Both the position numbers and the translations under genes were made by a program. The notes under the pieces are model-generated. The model saw only the letters and a list, made by a program, of their open reading frames with translations, was not told the DNA's origin and searched no databases. A DNA stretch of 64,000 nt, taken from contig JAKJHY010000026.1 in NCBI GenBank assembly GCA_021648845.1, positions 1 to 64,000 of the forward strand, given 5' to 3'. How positions within the stretch are numbered: position 1 is the stretch's first letter; the number at the start of each line of letters is the position of its first letter. The DNA comes from Mycobacterium sp. MBM (GTDB lineage: Bacteria > Actinomycetota > Actinomycetes > Mycobacteriales > Mycobacteriaceae). Below, piece after piece: positions 24,565 through 33,332 of the stretch.

Positions 24565-24585
24565 CCGCCCGCCCGGCGCGGGCGG
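24565..24585 (+). terminator. GC-rich hairpin after guaB1
   Basis: Perfect 8-base arms CCGCCCGC and GCGGGCGG around a CCGGC loop, beginning 2 bases after the guaB1 stop. There is no T tract, so termination is only a possibility. It may instead separate guaB1 from the downstream CNNM genes. Confidence 0.4.
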
Positions 24586-24630
24586 CTACCATGGATCGAA
24601 TTCCGTCGATCATGACCAGAGAGGGACTCC

Positions 24631-24783
24631 GTGCCACAGGCACCCGTGGAAGCCCACGGTTCTCAAGTGGGCGCGGGGATTCCGCTCGGCACGCCGGCCC
24701 CGCACAGCGACCCCGCTGATCCCGAGCCGTCCAGTAGCCGGCCGGGCGGAAGGCCCGGCACGCCCCCGGTGGGCATCCGATGA
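24631..24783 (+). CDS. Possible 50-residue leader ORF coupled to the CNNM gene
   Basis: A small open frame from GTG at 24631 to TGA at 24781-24783. It has GAGGG 5 bases before the GTG, and its stop overlaps the ATG of the next gene by 4 bases (ATGA). The product would be a Pro/Gly-rich, disordered 50-residue peptide (VPQAPVEAHGSQ... ending TPPVGIR) with no known domain. About three quarters of its third codon positions are G or C, lower than the surrounding genes. It may be a genuine small protein, a leader that couples or tunes translation of the transporter, or chance. It is out of frame with that protein, so it is not an N-terminal extension. Confidence 0.4.
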   Translation: MPQAPVEAHGSQVGAGIPLGTPAPHSDPADPEPSSSRPGGRPGTPPVGIR

Positions 24784-26150
24784 ACCTCACCATGACGATC
24801 CTCAGCCTGCTGGCGTTCATCCTGCTGACGGCGGGAACCGCGCTGTTCGTGGCGGCCGAGTTCGCCCTGACCGCGCTGGAACGAAGCATCGTCGAGTCCA
24901 ACGCCCGCGCCGGGGGGCGACGCGACCAGTTCGTGCTCAAGGCGCACCGCACGTTGAGCTTCCAACTGTCCGGAGCCCAGCTCGGGATCTCCATCACCAC
25001 CCTGGCCACCGGTTATCTGGCCGAACCCGTGGTCGCCCGGCTGCTCTACACACCGCTGACCGCACTGCGCATCCCGGCCGCCTGGGTAAGCCCGATCGCA
25101 CTGGCGCTGGCGCTGCTGATCGCCACCTCGGTCTCGATGATCTTCGGTGAACTGGTCCCCAAGAATCTCGCCGTCGCCAAACCGCTGCCCACCGCACGGT
25201 TCGCCGCCGCACCGCAGTGGTACTTCTCGACGCTGTTCACCCCGGTGATCAAGGCCACCAACGGCACCGCCAACTGGATCCTGCGCCGGATGGGCATCGA
25301 ACCGGCCGAGGAGTTGCGCTCGGCACGATCCCCGCAGGAACTGGTATCGCTCGTGCGCACCTCGGCACGCAGCGGTGCGCTGGACGCCGACACCGCCGTC
25401 CTGGTCGACCGCTCACTGCAGTTCGGGGACCGCTCCGCCGAGGAGCTGATGACCCCGCGGTCGAAGATCGAATCGCTGGAACTCGAGGACACCGTGGCCG
25501 ACCTGTTGGCCGCCGCGGTCCGCACCGGCTACTCCAGATTCCCCATCGTCGACGGCGACCTCGACCAGACCGTCGGCATGGTGCACGTCAAGCAGGTTTT
25601 CGAGGTACCCCCGGAGCGGCGGGCCAGCACCCCGCTGTCCCGGCTGGCGGTGCCGGTACCGACCGTGCCCTCCACCCTGGACGGCGACGCCGTGATGACC
25701 CAGATCCGCGGCAACGGCATCCAGACCGCCATGGTCGTCGACGAGTACGGCGGTACCGCCGGGATGGTCACCTTCGAGGACCTCATCGAGGAGATCGTCG
25801 GCGATGTGCGCGACGAGCACGACGACGCCACCCCGGATGTCGTGCAGAGCCGGGCCGGCTGGGAGGTTTCCGGGCTGCTGCGCATCGACGAGGTCGATTC
25901 CGAGACGCCGTTCCGGGCGCCCGAAGGCGATTACGAAACGATCGGGGGCCTGGTCCTGGAAAAACTCGGGCATATCCCCGAGGTCGGCGAAACCGTGGAG
26001 CTGACCGAATTCGACCCGGACAAACCCGGGGAGGACCCCGTGCACTGGCAGGCCCGGATCCTGAAGATGGACGGCCGCCGCATCGACCTGCTGGAGCTCG
26101 TGAAGACCGAGCCCACCGGCGAACCGACGGAGCGCACCGATGAGCGGTGA
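24780..26150 (+). CDS. CNNM/CorC family membrane protein with CBS pair (Rv1842c-like)
   Basis: A 456-residue protein of the hemolysin C/CorC family, now regarded as Mg2+/Co2+ transport-related. Residues 1-200 form the DUF21 (CNNM) transmembrane domain with AAEFALTALERS, LGISITTLATGYLAEP and MIFGELVPKNLAVAKP. A CBS pair follows, with RSKIESLELEDTVADLL, GYSRFPIVDG and MVVDEYGGTAGMVTFEDLIEEIVGDV (near 320-345), then a C-terminal CorC/HlyC domain. The ATG overlaps the small leader ORF, and the 3' end overlaps the second CNNM gene by 11 bases. The pair may form a heterodimer. Confidence 0.9.
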   Translation: MNLTMTILSLLAFILLTAGTALFVAAEFALTALERSIVESNARAGGRRDQFVLKAHRTLSFQLSGAQLGISITTLATGYLAEPVVARLLYTPLTALRIPAAWVSPIALALALLIATSVSMIFGELVPKNLAVAKPLPTARFAAAPQWYFSTLFTPVIKATNGTANWILRRMGIEPAEELRSARSPQELVSLVRTSARSGALDADTAVLVDRSLQFGDRSAEELMTPRSKIESLELEDTVADLLAAAVRTGYSRFPIVDGDLDQTVGMVHVKQVFEVPPERRASTPLSRLAVPVPTVPSTLDGDAVMTQIRGNGIQTAMVVDEYGGTAGMVTFEDLIEEIVGDVRDEHDDATPDVVQSRAGWEVSGLLRIDEVDSETPFRAPEGDYETIGGLVLEKLGHIPEVGETVELTEFDPDKPGEDPVHWQARILKMDGRRIDLLELVKTEPTGEPTERTDER

Positions 26151-27192
26151 CCTGTTCGCGGTCGCGCTGACCGTGCTGCTGCTGGGTGCCAACGCCTTCT
26201 TCGTGGGCGCCGAGTTCGCGTTGATCTCGGCCCGGCGTGACCGCCTCGAGGCGCTCGCCGAGCAGGGCAAGAAGCAGGCCGTGACGGTGATGCGCGCCGC
26301 GGAAAACCTTTCCCTCATGCTGGCCGGCGCGCAGCTGGGCATCACGATCTGCTCGATCCTGCTCGGCCGGGTCGGCGAGCCCGCCGTCGCCCACCTGCTG
26401 GAGAAGCCGTTCGCCCTGCTCGGTGTCGGCGACGCCGTCTTGCACACCGTGTCGTTCATCGTGGCGCTGGCGATCGTGGTGACGCTGCACGTGCTGCTGG
26501 GCGAAATGGTGCCGAAGAACATCGCCATCGCCGGGCCGGAGACCACCGCGATGCTGCTGGTGCCGCCATACCTGATCTATATCCGCGCGGCGCGCCCACT
26601 CATCGCGTTCTACAACTGGGCCGCCAACACCACGCTGCGGGCGATGCGGGTGGAACCCAAGGACGAACTCGACGTCACGGTCTCCACCGTCGAACTGTCC
26701 GACATGATCGCCGAATCGCTGTCCGAAGGTCTGTTGGACCGCGAAGAGCACACCCGCTTGACCCGTGCGCTGCAGATCCGCGACCGTTGTGTGGCGGACC
26801 TGGCCATCCCACTGGACCGCATCCACGCGGTGCCGGCCGCCGCGCCGGGGTCGGGCCCCACCATCGCCGCCGTCGAACAGGCACTGTCGGAGACCGGGTA
26901 CTCCCGGTTCCCGGTCGCCAACGCCGACGGCAGCTATCTGGGCTACCTGCACATCAAGGATGTGCTGCCGGTGCTCAACGAGGACCGCACGATGCTGGAC
27001 TCCTCGATGGTGCGACCGCTGATCCAGATGCCCTCGACGCTGCCGCTACCCGATGCGCTGACCCGGTTGCGGCGCAACAAGAGTCATCTCGCACTGGTCA
27101 CCGACGGGGGCCGGATCACCGCGATGGTGACCCTGGAAGACCTGGTGGAGGACCTGGTCGGCACCGTGCGCGACGGGACACACCGGATCTGA
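26140..27192 (+). CDS. CNNM family membrane protein with CBS pair (Rv1841c-like)
   Basis: A 350-residue paralogue of the preceding protein. It has a DUF21 domain (GAEFALISARRDRLEAL, LGITICSILLGRVGEPAV, LLGEMVPKNIAIAGPE) and a CBS pair (GYSRFPVANADGSYLGYLHIKDVLP, SHLALVTDGGRITAMVTLEDLVEDLVGTV). It stops right after the CBS pair and lacks the C-terminal CorC/HlyC domain of its partner, which suggests the pair acts as one transporter unit sharing a single C-terminal domain. It overlaps the upstream gene by 11 bases and shares one base with the following start (TGATG). Confidence 0.9.
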   Translation: MSGDLFAVALTVLLLGANAFFVGAEFALISARRDRLEALAEQGKKQAVTVMRAAENLSLMLAGAQLGITICSILLGRVGEPAVAHLLEKPFALLGVGDAVLHTVSFIVALAIVVTLHVLLGEMVPKNIAIAGPETTAMLLVPPYLIYIRAARPLIAFYNWAANTTLRAMRVEPKDELDVTVSTVELSDMIAESLSEGLLDREEHTRLTRALQIRDRCVADLAIPLDRIHAVPAAAPGSGPTIAAVEQALSETGYSRFPVANADGSYLGYLHIKDVLPVLNEDRTMLDSSMVRPLIQMPSTLPLPDALTRLRRNKSHLALVTDGGRITAMVTLEDLVEDLVGTVRDGTHRI

Positions 27193-28085
27193 TGGTGACG
27201 GTGCTGCCCGAAGCGGACTGGCTGGCCCGCGAATCCGCGCACCGGCAGCGGGTGCAGCGGTTCATCGGCCCGCACCTGCAGCGGGCACAGCGCGGCGAAC
27301 CGCACCCGGTGTGGGACTTCCTGTTCACCTATTACAGCCTTCGTCCACGCCAGCTGCGCCGCTGGCACCCGGGTTTCGGCGTCGCCCTGCAAGGACCTGG
27401 AGCCGACCGCTTCGCCGCCCGAACCGGCTACCGGCGCAGCGGCGACACCGTCGCGGTAACCGACGACACGCTGGCCCGCCGGCGTGGCACCGTCGCGTTC
27501 GTCGCCGATCTGCTGTCCCGCACCGCGCAGCGGCCGGCCCGTTTCAACTGTTTCGGGCTGCACGAGTGGGCGATGGTGTACCGCTCACCGCAGGTACGCC
27601 ACGCTCAGCTGCCGCTGCGGCTCGGGGCGTCCGGCACCGATGCAGTGGTCGACTCGATGCCGTTGCGATGCAGCCATTTCGACGCATTCAGATTCTTCAC
27701 TCCGGCCGCGGTAGCACTCAACGGTGAGCAGTTGCGCCGCGATACCCAGCCGCTCAACGAGCAGCCGGGCTGCATTCACGCGGCGATGGACTGCTACAAA
27801 TGGGCCTACAAGTTGGGCCCCCTGGTGCCCTCGGAGCTGGTGATGGACTGCCTGGAATTGGCCGCCGACGCCCGCGTCGTCGATATGTGTGCCAGCCCAT
27901 ACGACCTGACCGGCTATGGTTTCGAGCCGATTACCATCGAGACCGCAGCCGGCCGCGCCGAGTACGTCAAGGCGCAGCAGGACATCGCCGAACGAGCCGC
28001 GCCGCTGCGCGCGGAATTGGCTCGCCGGTGTGACCTGCTGCTCACACGGTCCGCCGCGCGATCACCGGTAGTTACCGGCGGGTAA
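27192..28085 (+). CDS. Conserved actinobacterial protein, often named 3-methyladenine DNA glycosylase
   Basis: A 297-residue protein beginning at the ATG that overlaps the CNNM stop by one base; the 432-residue ORF upstream is only readthrough frame. Conserved patches are HPVWDFLFTYYSLRPRQLRRWHPG near residues 38-61, FNCFGLHEWAMVYR near 118-131, MPLRCSHFDAFRFFT near 155-169 and DCYKWAYKLGPLVPSELVMDCLELA near 198-222. Databases often label this family a 3-methyladenine DNA glycosylase. I see no HhH-GPD, AAG or AlkD signature that proves it, so the name is not carried by sequence motifs. It ends 27 bases before glcB. Confidence 0.7.
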   Translation: MVTVLPEADWLARESAHRQRVQRFIGPHLQRAQRGEPHPVWDFLFTYYSLRPRQLRRWHPGFGVALQGPGADRFAARTGYRRSGDTVAVTDDTLARRRGTVAFVADLLSRTAQRPARFNCFGLHEWAMVYRSPQVRHAQLPLRLGASGTDAVVDSMPLRCSHFDAFRFFTPAAVALNGEQLRRDTQPLNEQPGCIHAAMDCYKWAYKLGPLVPSELVMDCLELAADARVVDMCASPYDLTGYGFEPITIETAAGRAEYVKAQQDIAERAAPLRAELARRCDLLLTRSAARSPVVTGG

Positions 28086-28112
28086 ACTAGGCCGACTGCT
28101 AAGGGAGGAAAC

Positions 28113-30296
28113 ATGACCGAGCGCGTGACGGTGGGAAACCTGCGGGTTGCCAAGGTTCTGCACGACTTCATCACGACCGAAGCGCTGCCCGGCACCGGGC
28201 TGGATCCCGACAGCTTCTGGGCCGGTGTGGACAAGGTGGTCACCGACCTCACACCCGCGAACCAGGATCTCCTGGCGCGCCGCGATGACCTGCAGGCACA
28301 GATCGACAAGTGGCACCGCGCCCGCGTCATCGGGCCCTTCGACGCCGCCGAGTACAAGCAGTTCCTCACCGATATCGGTTACCTGACCGCGCAACCGGAC
28401 GATTTCACCGTCACCACCTCCGGTGTGGACGCCGAGATCACCAGCACCGCCGGCCCGCAGCTGGTGGTGCCCATCCTCAACGCCCGGTTCGCGCTCAACG
28501 CCGCCAACGCCCGCTGGGGATCGCTGTACGACGCGCTGTACGGCACCGACGTCATCTCCGATGAGGGCGGCGCCGAGGCCGGCGGCTCGTACAACAAGAT
28601 CCGCGGTGACAAGGTCATCGCCTACGCCCGCGCCTTCCTCGACGAGGCGGTGCCGCTCGCCGAGGGTTCCTGGGCCGACATCACCGAGGTCAAGATCGAT
28701 GACGGGCGGCTCGTGCCGGCCCTGGCCGATCCGTCGGCATTCGTCGGCTACACCGGCGAGCTGGGCTCGGCGTCCTGGTCGGTGCTGCTCGAGCACAACG
28801 GCCTGCACATCGAGATCCTCATCGACCCGTCCTCGCCGGTCGGGGCGACCGACAGGGCCGGCATCAAGGATGTCGTGCTGGAGTCGGCGATCACCACCAT
28901 CATGGACTTCGAGGACTCGGTGGCCGCCGTCGACGCCGAGGACAAGGTGCTCGGTTACCGCAACTGGCTCGGCCTCAACCGCGGTGATCTGGCCGAAGAG
29001 GTCAGCAAGGGCGGCAAGTCCTTCACCCGGGTGCTGAACCCGGACCGGGTGTTCACCACCCCGGACGGCGAGGGTGAGCTGACATTGCCGGGGCGCAGCC
29101 TGCTGTTCGTCCGCAATGTCGGGCATCTGATGACCAACGACGCCATCGTCTTCGACAATGACGGCGCCGACGGACCCGAAGTCCCCGAGGGCATCCAGGA
29201 CGCCCTGTTCACCGGCCTGATCGCCATCCACGGTCTCAAGGAGGGTGAGCAGAACGGCCCCTACCGCAATTCGCGGACCGGCTCGGTCTACATCGTCAAG
29301 CCCAAGATGCACGGCCCCGACGAGGTCGCGTTCACCTGTGAGCTGTTCAGCCGGGTGGAAGACGTCCTCGGCCTGCCGCAGGCCACGCTGAAGGTCGGCA
29401 TCATGGACGAGGAGCGCCGCACCACGCTGAACCTGAAGGCGTGTATCAAGGCCGCCGCCGACCGGGTGGTGTTCATCAACACCGGCTTCCTGGACCGCAC
29501 CGGCGACGAGATCCACACTTCGATGGAGGCCGGCCCGATGATCCGTAAGGGCGCCATGAAATCGCAGCCCTGGATCAAGGCCTACGAGGACAACAACGTC
29601 GATGTCGGCCTGGCCACCGGGCTGTCCGGGCGCGCCCAGATCGGCAAGGGCATGTGGGCGATGACCGACCTGATGGCCGATATGGTCGAGCAGAAGATCG
29701 GCCAGCCCCGGGCCGGCGCCACCACCGCGTGGGTGCCCTCCCCGACGGCGGCCACCCTGCACGCCATGCACTACCACCAGGTCGACGTGGCCGCGGTCCA
29801 GGCCGAACTCGCGGGCAAGACGCGCGCCACCGTCGACGAACTGCTGACCATCCCGTTGGCCGGCGAGCTGGCCTGGTCCCCCGACGAGATCCACGAGGAA
29901 GTCGACAACAACTGCCAGTCCATCCTGGGTTACGTGGTGCGCTGGGTCGACGCCGGCGTCGGCTGCTCCAAGGTGCCCGATATCCACAATGTGGCGCTGA
30001 TGGAAGACCGTGCCACCCTGCGCATCTCCAGCCAGCTGTTGGCGAACTGGCTGCATCACGGCGTCATCACCGAAGCCGATGTCAAGGCCAGCCTGCGCCG
30101 GATGGCCGCGGTCGTCGACGAGCAGAACGCCGGTGACCCCGACTACCTGCCGATGGCCCCCGACCCGGAGGCCAGCATCGCCTTCCAGGCGGCCCAGGAG
30201 CTGATCCTGTCCGGGACCCGGCAGCCCAGCGGCTACACCGAGCCGATCCTGCACCGCCGCCGCCGCGAGTTCAAGGCGCGTGCCGCGGGCCAGTGA
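28113..30296 (+). CDS. glcB: Malate synthase G
   Basis: A 727-residue glyoxylate-shunt enzyme that condenses glyoxylate and acetyl-CoA to malate. Length and sequence match mycobacterial GlcB (Rv1837c). Visible are AGPQLVVPILNARFALNAANARWGSLYDALYG, TTIMDFEDSVAAVDAEDK near residues 268-285, and YIVKPKMHGPDEVAFTCELF with the catalytic Arg region nearby. GIMDEERRTTLNLKACI with Mg2+-binding acids lies near 428-444, and the catalytic Asp loop is in the C-terminal domain. GGGAGG stands 6 bases before the ATG. It supports growth on fatty acids and acetate and has been reported as a surface protein in M. tuberculosis. Confidence 0.96.
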   Translation: MTERVTVGNLRVAKVLHDFITTEALPGTGLDPDSFWAGVDKVVTDLTPANQDLLARRDDLQAQIDKWHRARVIGPFDAAEYKQFLTDIGYLTAQPDDFTVTTSGVDAEITSTAGPQLVVPILNARFALNAANARWGSLYDALYGTDVISDEGGAEAGGSYNKIRGDKVIAYARAFLDEAVPLAEGSWADITEVKIDDGRLVPALADPSAFVGYTGELGSASWSVLLEHNGLHIEILIDPSSPVGATDRAGIKDVVLESAITTIMDFEDSVAAVDAEDKVLGYRNWLGLNRGDLAEEVSKGGKSFTRVLNPDRVFTTPDGEGELTLPGRSLLFVRNVGHLMTNDAIVFDNDGADGPEVPEGIQDALFTGLIAIHGLKEGEQNGPYRNSRTGSVYIVKPKMHGPDEVAFTCELFSRVEDVLGLPQATLKVGIMDEERRTTLNLKACIKAAADRVVFINTGFLDRTGDEIHTSMEAGPMIRKGAMKSQPWIKAYEDNNVDVGLATGLSGRAQIGKGMWAMTDLMADMVEQKIGQPRAGATTAWVPSPTAATLHAMHYHQVDVAAVQAELAGKTRATVDELLTIPLAGELAWSPDEIHEEVDNNCQSILGYVVRWVDAGVGCSKVPDIHNVALMEDRATLRISSQLLANWLHHGVITEADVKASLRRMAAVVDEQNAGDPDYLPMAPDPEASIAFQAAQELILSGTRQPSGYTEPILHRRRREFKARAAGQ

Positions 30297-30342
30297 CTAG
30301 ACTTCGGCGGGGCATTCGACACGACGAGCTAAGAGGGTAGGG

Positions 30343-32451
30343 ATGGGCAGGCACAGCATTCCCGACCCCGACGACACCGGCGACCGGACCCCCCAGGGGC
30401 CGGACGCCGGTTACGGGTCGGACGCCGCCGGGAGCGGCTCCGGTTTCGGTGACTTCGGTGCCGACGCAGGCGAATACGGTCCCGACGACTACCGCTACGA
30501 CGACGATGCGGCCGGTTCCGGCTATGGCGACACCGGCGACGCCGGTTACGGCGACCATGACGCCGGTCCCGGCTACGGCGACCATGACGCCGGTCCCGGC
30601 TACGGCGACCATGACGCCGGTCCCGGCTATGACGAGCCCCCGCCGGCACCGCGCGGGTTCCCCGCCGTTGCCGACGAAGACCAACCCACCCAGGCGTTCT
30701 CGGTCACCGGCCGCCAACGCACCTACGACAGCGGTGAGTGGACGGGCAGTCACCGCGCGGTGACGCCCGGCCGGCGCAAGGTCAGCCCGGTCGTCATCGG
30801 TGCGCTCGTCACCGTCGTCGTGGTGGTCGGCGTTGTCATCCTGTGGCGCTTCTTCGGTGATGCGCTGTCCAACCGCAGTCAGGCCTCGGCGGATCGCTGC
30901 GTGGAAGGTGAGGTGACCGTAGCGGTCGTCGCCGATCCGGCGATCGCCGATCAGGTCGGCGCCCTCGCCAAGCAGTACAGCGAGACCGCGGACCCGGTGG
31001 GTGACCGCTGTGTGCAGGTGGCGGTCAAGGCCGCGGACTCCACCGCGGTGATCAACGGTTTCGGCGAGACCTGGCCCGGTGATCTGGGCGAGCGCCCGGC
31101 ACTGTGGATACCGGCCAGTTCGATGTCGGCAGCACGGCTGGAAACCGCCAGTGGCGGCAAGACCGTCATCGACAGCCGCCCGCTGGTGAGCTCGCCCATC
31201 GTGCTCGCCGTCCGGCCCGAGCTCAAAGCCGCACTGGGCCAGCAGAGCTGGTCGGGCCTGCCGGGATTGCAGAGCGATCCGGCCGCGTTGGACGGACTCA
31301 ACCTGCCGGGCTGGGGCGCACTCAAATTGTCCCTGCCGCTCACCGACAACAGCGATGCCGCCTATCTGGCCGCAGAGGCGGTGGCCGCCGCGTCGGCGCC
31401 CGCCGGCGCGCCGAGTTCTGCCGGCGCGGGAGCCGCGCTGCGGCTGCTCGCCGGGCAACCCGAGTTGGCCGACACCGCGGCCTCGACCGCGCTCGATGCT
31501 CTCGTCGACGCGGCCGACCCGGCGACCGCGCCCGTGCACGCCGTCGCCACCACCGAACAGAAGCTCGTCCAGCGCGGTGCCGATTTGCCCGACGCGGCCA
31601 GCGTGCTCAGCGCCTGGACCCCGTCGGGACCGGCCGCGGTCGCCGACTTCCCCGCGGTGCTGCTCAGCGGTGATTGGCTGTCCAAGGAACAGCTCACCGC
31701 GGCAAGCGAGTTCGACCGGTTCATGCGCAAACCCGAGCAACTCGCCGAGCTCGCCAAGGCCGGCTTCCGCGTCGAGGGGGTCGCCCCGCCGAGCAGTCCG
31801 GTCACCGATTTCCCCGCGCTCGCGCAACCGCTTTCGGTCGGCGATCCAGCGTCCCGCGCGGCGCTGGCGGCCCAGCTGACCGCACCCGCCCAGGGGGGCA
31901 CCGTCACGGTGATGCTGGGGCAGGCGACGCCCGGACTGACCGATGTCGCCAATACACTCAACGATCGACTGCAGCAACTGCCCCCCGCAGCGGCGGTGGG
32001 ATTGTGGACCTTCGACGGTGTGGCCGGTCGTTCGGCGATCACCACCGGTCCGCTCGGTGACGATGTCGGCGGCACCCCGCGGTCGGCGGCGCTGGGTTCG
32101 AGCCTGCAGTCCCAGGGCGGCTCAGCGAGCGGGGCGGTGTCCTTCACCACGCTGCGACTCGTCTATGCCGAGGCACTGGCCAACTTCCGCGCCGGCGAAC
32201 CGAATTCGGTGCTGGTGGTCACTTCGGGCCCGCACACCGACCGCAGCCTGGACGGCCCCGGACTGATCTCCTATATCCAGGGCGCGGTGGACCCTCAGCG
32301 CCCGGTGGCGGTGAACGTCATCGACGTGGGCGACGATCCGGACCGGTCGACGTGGGAAGAGGTGGCGCGGGCGAGCGGCGGCCAATACCGCAATGTGCCC
32401 GGCCCGAACGATCCCGGTCTGGCAGACGCGGTGGCCGCGTTCGTGGCCTGA
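30343..32451 (+). CDS. Membrane-anchored solute-binding/vWA domain protein (Rv1836c-like)
   Basis: A 702-residue protein. Residues 1-145 are a cytoplasmic, acidic Gly/Asp/Tyr-rich region with a 9-residue GYGDHDAGP repeat. Residues 147-170 form one transmembrane helix (VVIGALVTVVVVVGVVILW). The outside part begins with a periplasmic-binding-like domain (CVEGEVTVAVVADPAIADQV; LWIPASSMSAARLE). The C-terminal 180 residues look like a von Willebrand A domain (GLWTFDGVAG, SVLVVTSGPHTDRSLDGPGL, VNVIDVGDD) with an imperfect MIDAS. This layout matches Rv1836c. Function is unknown; adhesion or an envelope complex is possible. It converges with the phosphoesterase gene with 5 bases between the stops. 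Confidence 0.85.
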   Translation: MGRHSIPDPDDTGDRTPQGPDAGYGSDAAGSGSGFGDFGADAGEYGPDDYRYDDDAAGSGYGDTGDAGYGDHDAGPGYGDHDAGPGYGDHDAGPGYDEPPPAPRGFPAVADEDQPTQAFSVTGRQRTYDSGEWTGSHRAVTPGRRKVSPVVIGALVTVVVVVGVVILWRFFGDALSNRSQASADRCVEGEVTVAVVADPAIADQVGALAKQYSETADPVGDRCVQVAVKAADSTAVINGFGETWPGDLGERPALWIPASSMSAARLETASGGKTVIDSRPLVSSPIVLAVRPELKAALGQQSWSGLPGLQSDPAALDGLNLPGWGALKLSLPLTDNSDAAYLAAEAVAAASAPAGAPSSAGAGAALRLLAGQPELADTAASTALDALVDAADPATAPVHAVATTEQKLVQRGADLPDAASVLSAWTPSGPAAVADFPAVLLSGDWLSKEQLTAASEFDRFMRKPEQLAELAKAGFRVEGVAPPSSPVTDFPALAQPLSVGDPASRAALAAQLTAPAQGGTVTVMLGQATPGLTDVANTLNDRLQQLPPAAAVGLWTFDGVAGRSAITTGPLGDDVGGTPRSAALGSSLQSQGGSASGAVSFTTLRLVYAEALANFRAGEPNSVLVVTSGPHTDRSLDGPGLISYIQGAVDPQRPVAVNVIDVGDDPDRSTWEEVARASGGQYRNVPGPNDPGLADAVAAFVA
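30544..30624 (+). repeat. 27-base in-frame tandem repeat in the vWA protein gene
   Basis: Three near-identical 27-base units (30544-30570, 30571-30597, 30598-30624; one T/C difference) encode GYGDHDAGP. A degenerate unit precedes them. Such a tract can change copy number by slippage without breaking the frame. Confidence 0.9.
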
Positions 32452-32456
32452 GCCCG

Positions 32457-33332
32457 TCAGTTCCGGCGCAGCGCGCAGAGCACCCCGAAGTGGTCGGAGG
32501 GGAACACCCGCGGCATTGCCGGCGAGATCGGCTCGCGCCCCAACAGCTCGATCGACTCCGGGGTCCAGCGCTCCCCTTTGAGCAAGACCCGGTCGAACCG
32601 GACGTGGCGGTGCTTGTCCTTCATGTCGAACCGCATGTGGTTGATCGTGGTGTCCTCGGTGTATCCGGGTTCGCCGGGACGAAGCATCGGCCAGACGTCC
32701 CGATAGGCCGTGTCGATGATGCCGGCCTCGCGATCGCGGATGTTGAAATCACCCAGCACCACCGCGTTCTCGGCGTTCCGCACGGATCCGCAGATCAGCC
32801 CGAGTTGGCGGGCGCGCAGCGGCGCCGAGGCCTTTCCGCTTTCGAGGTGGACGCCGACCACGATCAGCCGCTCGCCGTCGACGGTGAGCTGCGCGGTCAG
32901 GTATCCGCGTGACAACCGGGTGGGTAGCCGGGTGTAGGTGACGCGGTCGACGGGGACGCGGGACAGCAGCAGCATACCGTAATTACCGCGGCGCCCGCCG
33001 ACGATCGCCGCACTGCGGTAATGCTCCCGGATCCACGGCTGTTGCAGGAACAGCGTGCGGGCGGCGGGCGTGACCTCTTGAAAGACCATGATATCGGGGG
33101 TTTCCCGGGACAGCAGGTCGGCGATGGCGCCGTGACGCTGATCGGCGTGCTCCTCGTTGAACCAGATGTTGTATGTGCTCACCACCAAGCGGTGGACGTC
33201 GCAGCGCTCGCCGGTGCCACGGTCGGTGACCCACCGCCGCCGACCATGATCGAACCGCAGCACGGGCACCGTCGTCGGGCGACCGAAGATGCGCTGCCAC
33301 AGCCGATCCATGTGGCCCAAGCTACCGCTCAC
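32457..33332 (-). CDS. Endonuclease/exonuclease/phosphatase family protein
   Basis: A 291-residue protein with the DNase I-like fold. Motifs are VVSTYNIWFNEEHADQRH near residues 50-67, PDIMVFQEVTP near 78-88 (metal-binding Glu), GVHLESGK near 160-167, LGDFNIRD near 192-199 and the catalytic His in FPSDHFGVLC near 275-284. Members cleave phosphodiesters in DNA, inositol phosphates or sphingomyelin; the substrate cannot be told. The GTG at 33332 overlaps the stop of the upstream hydrolase gene by 4 bases (GTGA), which argues for coupling. An ATG at 33311 is an alternative. Confidence 0.8.
   Translation of the reverse strand: MSGSLGHMDRLWQRIFGRPTTVPVLRFDHGRRRWVTDRGTGERCDVHRLVVSTYNIWFNEEHADQRHGAIADLLSRETPDIMVFQEVTPAARTLFLQQPWIREHYRSAAIVGGRRGNYGMLLLSRVPVDRVTYTRLPTRLSRGYLTAQLTVDGERLIVVGVHLESGKASAPLRARQLGLICGSVRNAENAVVLGDFNIRDREAGIIDTAYRDVWPMLRPGEPGYTEDTTINHMRFDMKDKHRHVRFDRVLLKGERWTPESIELLGREPISPAMPRVFPSDHFGVLCALRRN

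Noticed and set aside
28062..30254. 730-residue minus-strand open frame opposite glcB
   Set aside because: Antisense shadow caused by high GC at third codon positions; malate synthase is unmistakable on the other strand.
30544..30624. CRISPR-like periodic repeat
   Set aside because: The units are directly adjacent without spacers and encode an in-frame peptide repeat.
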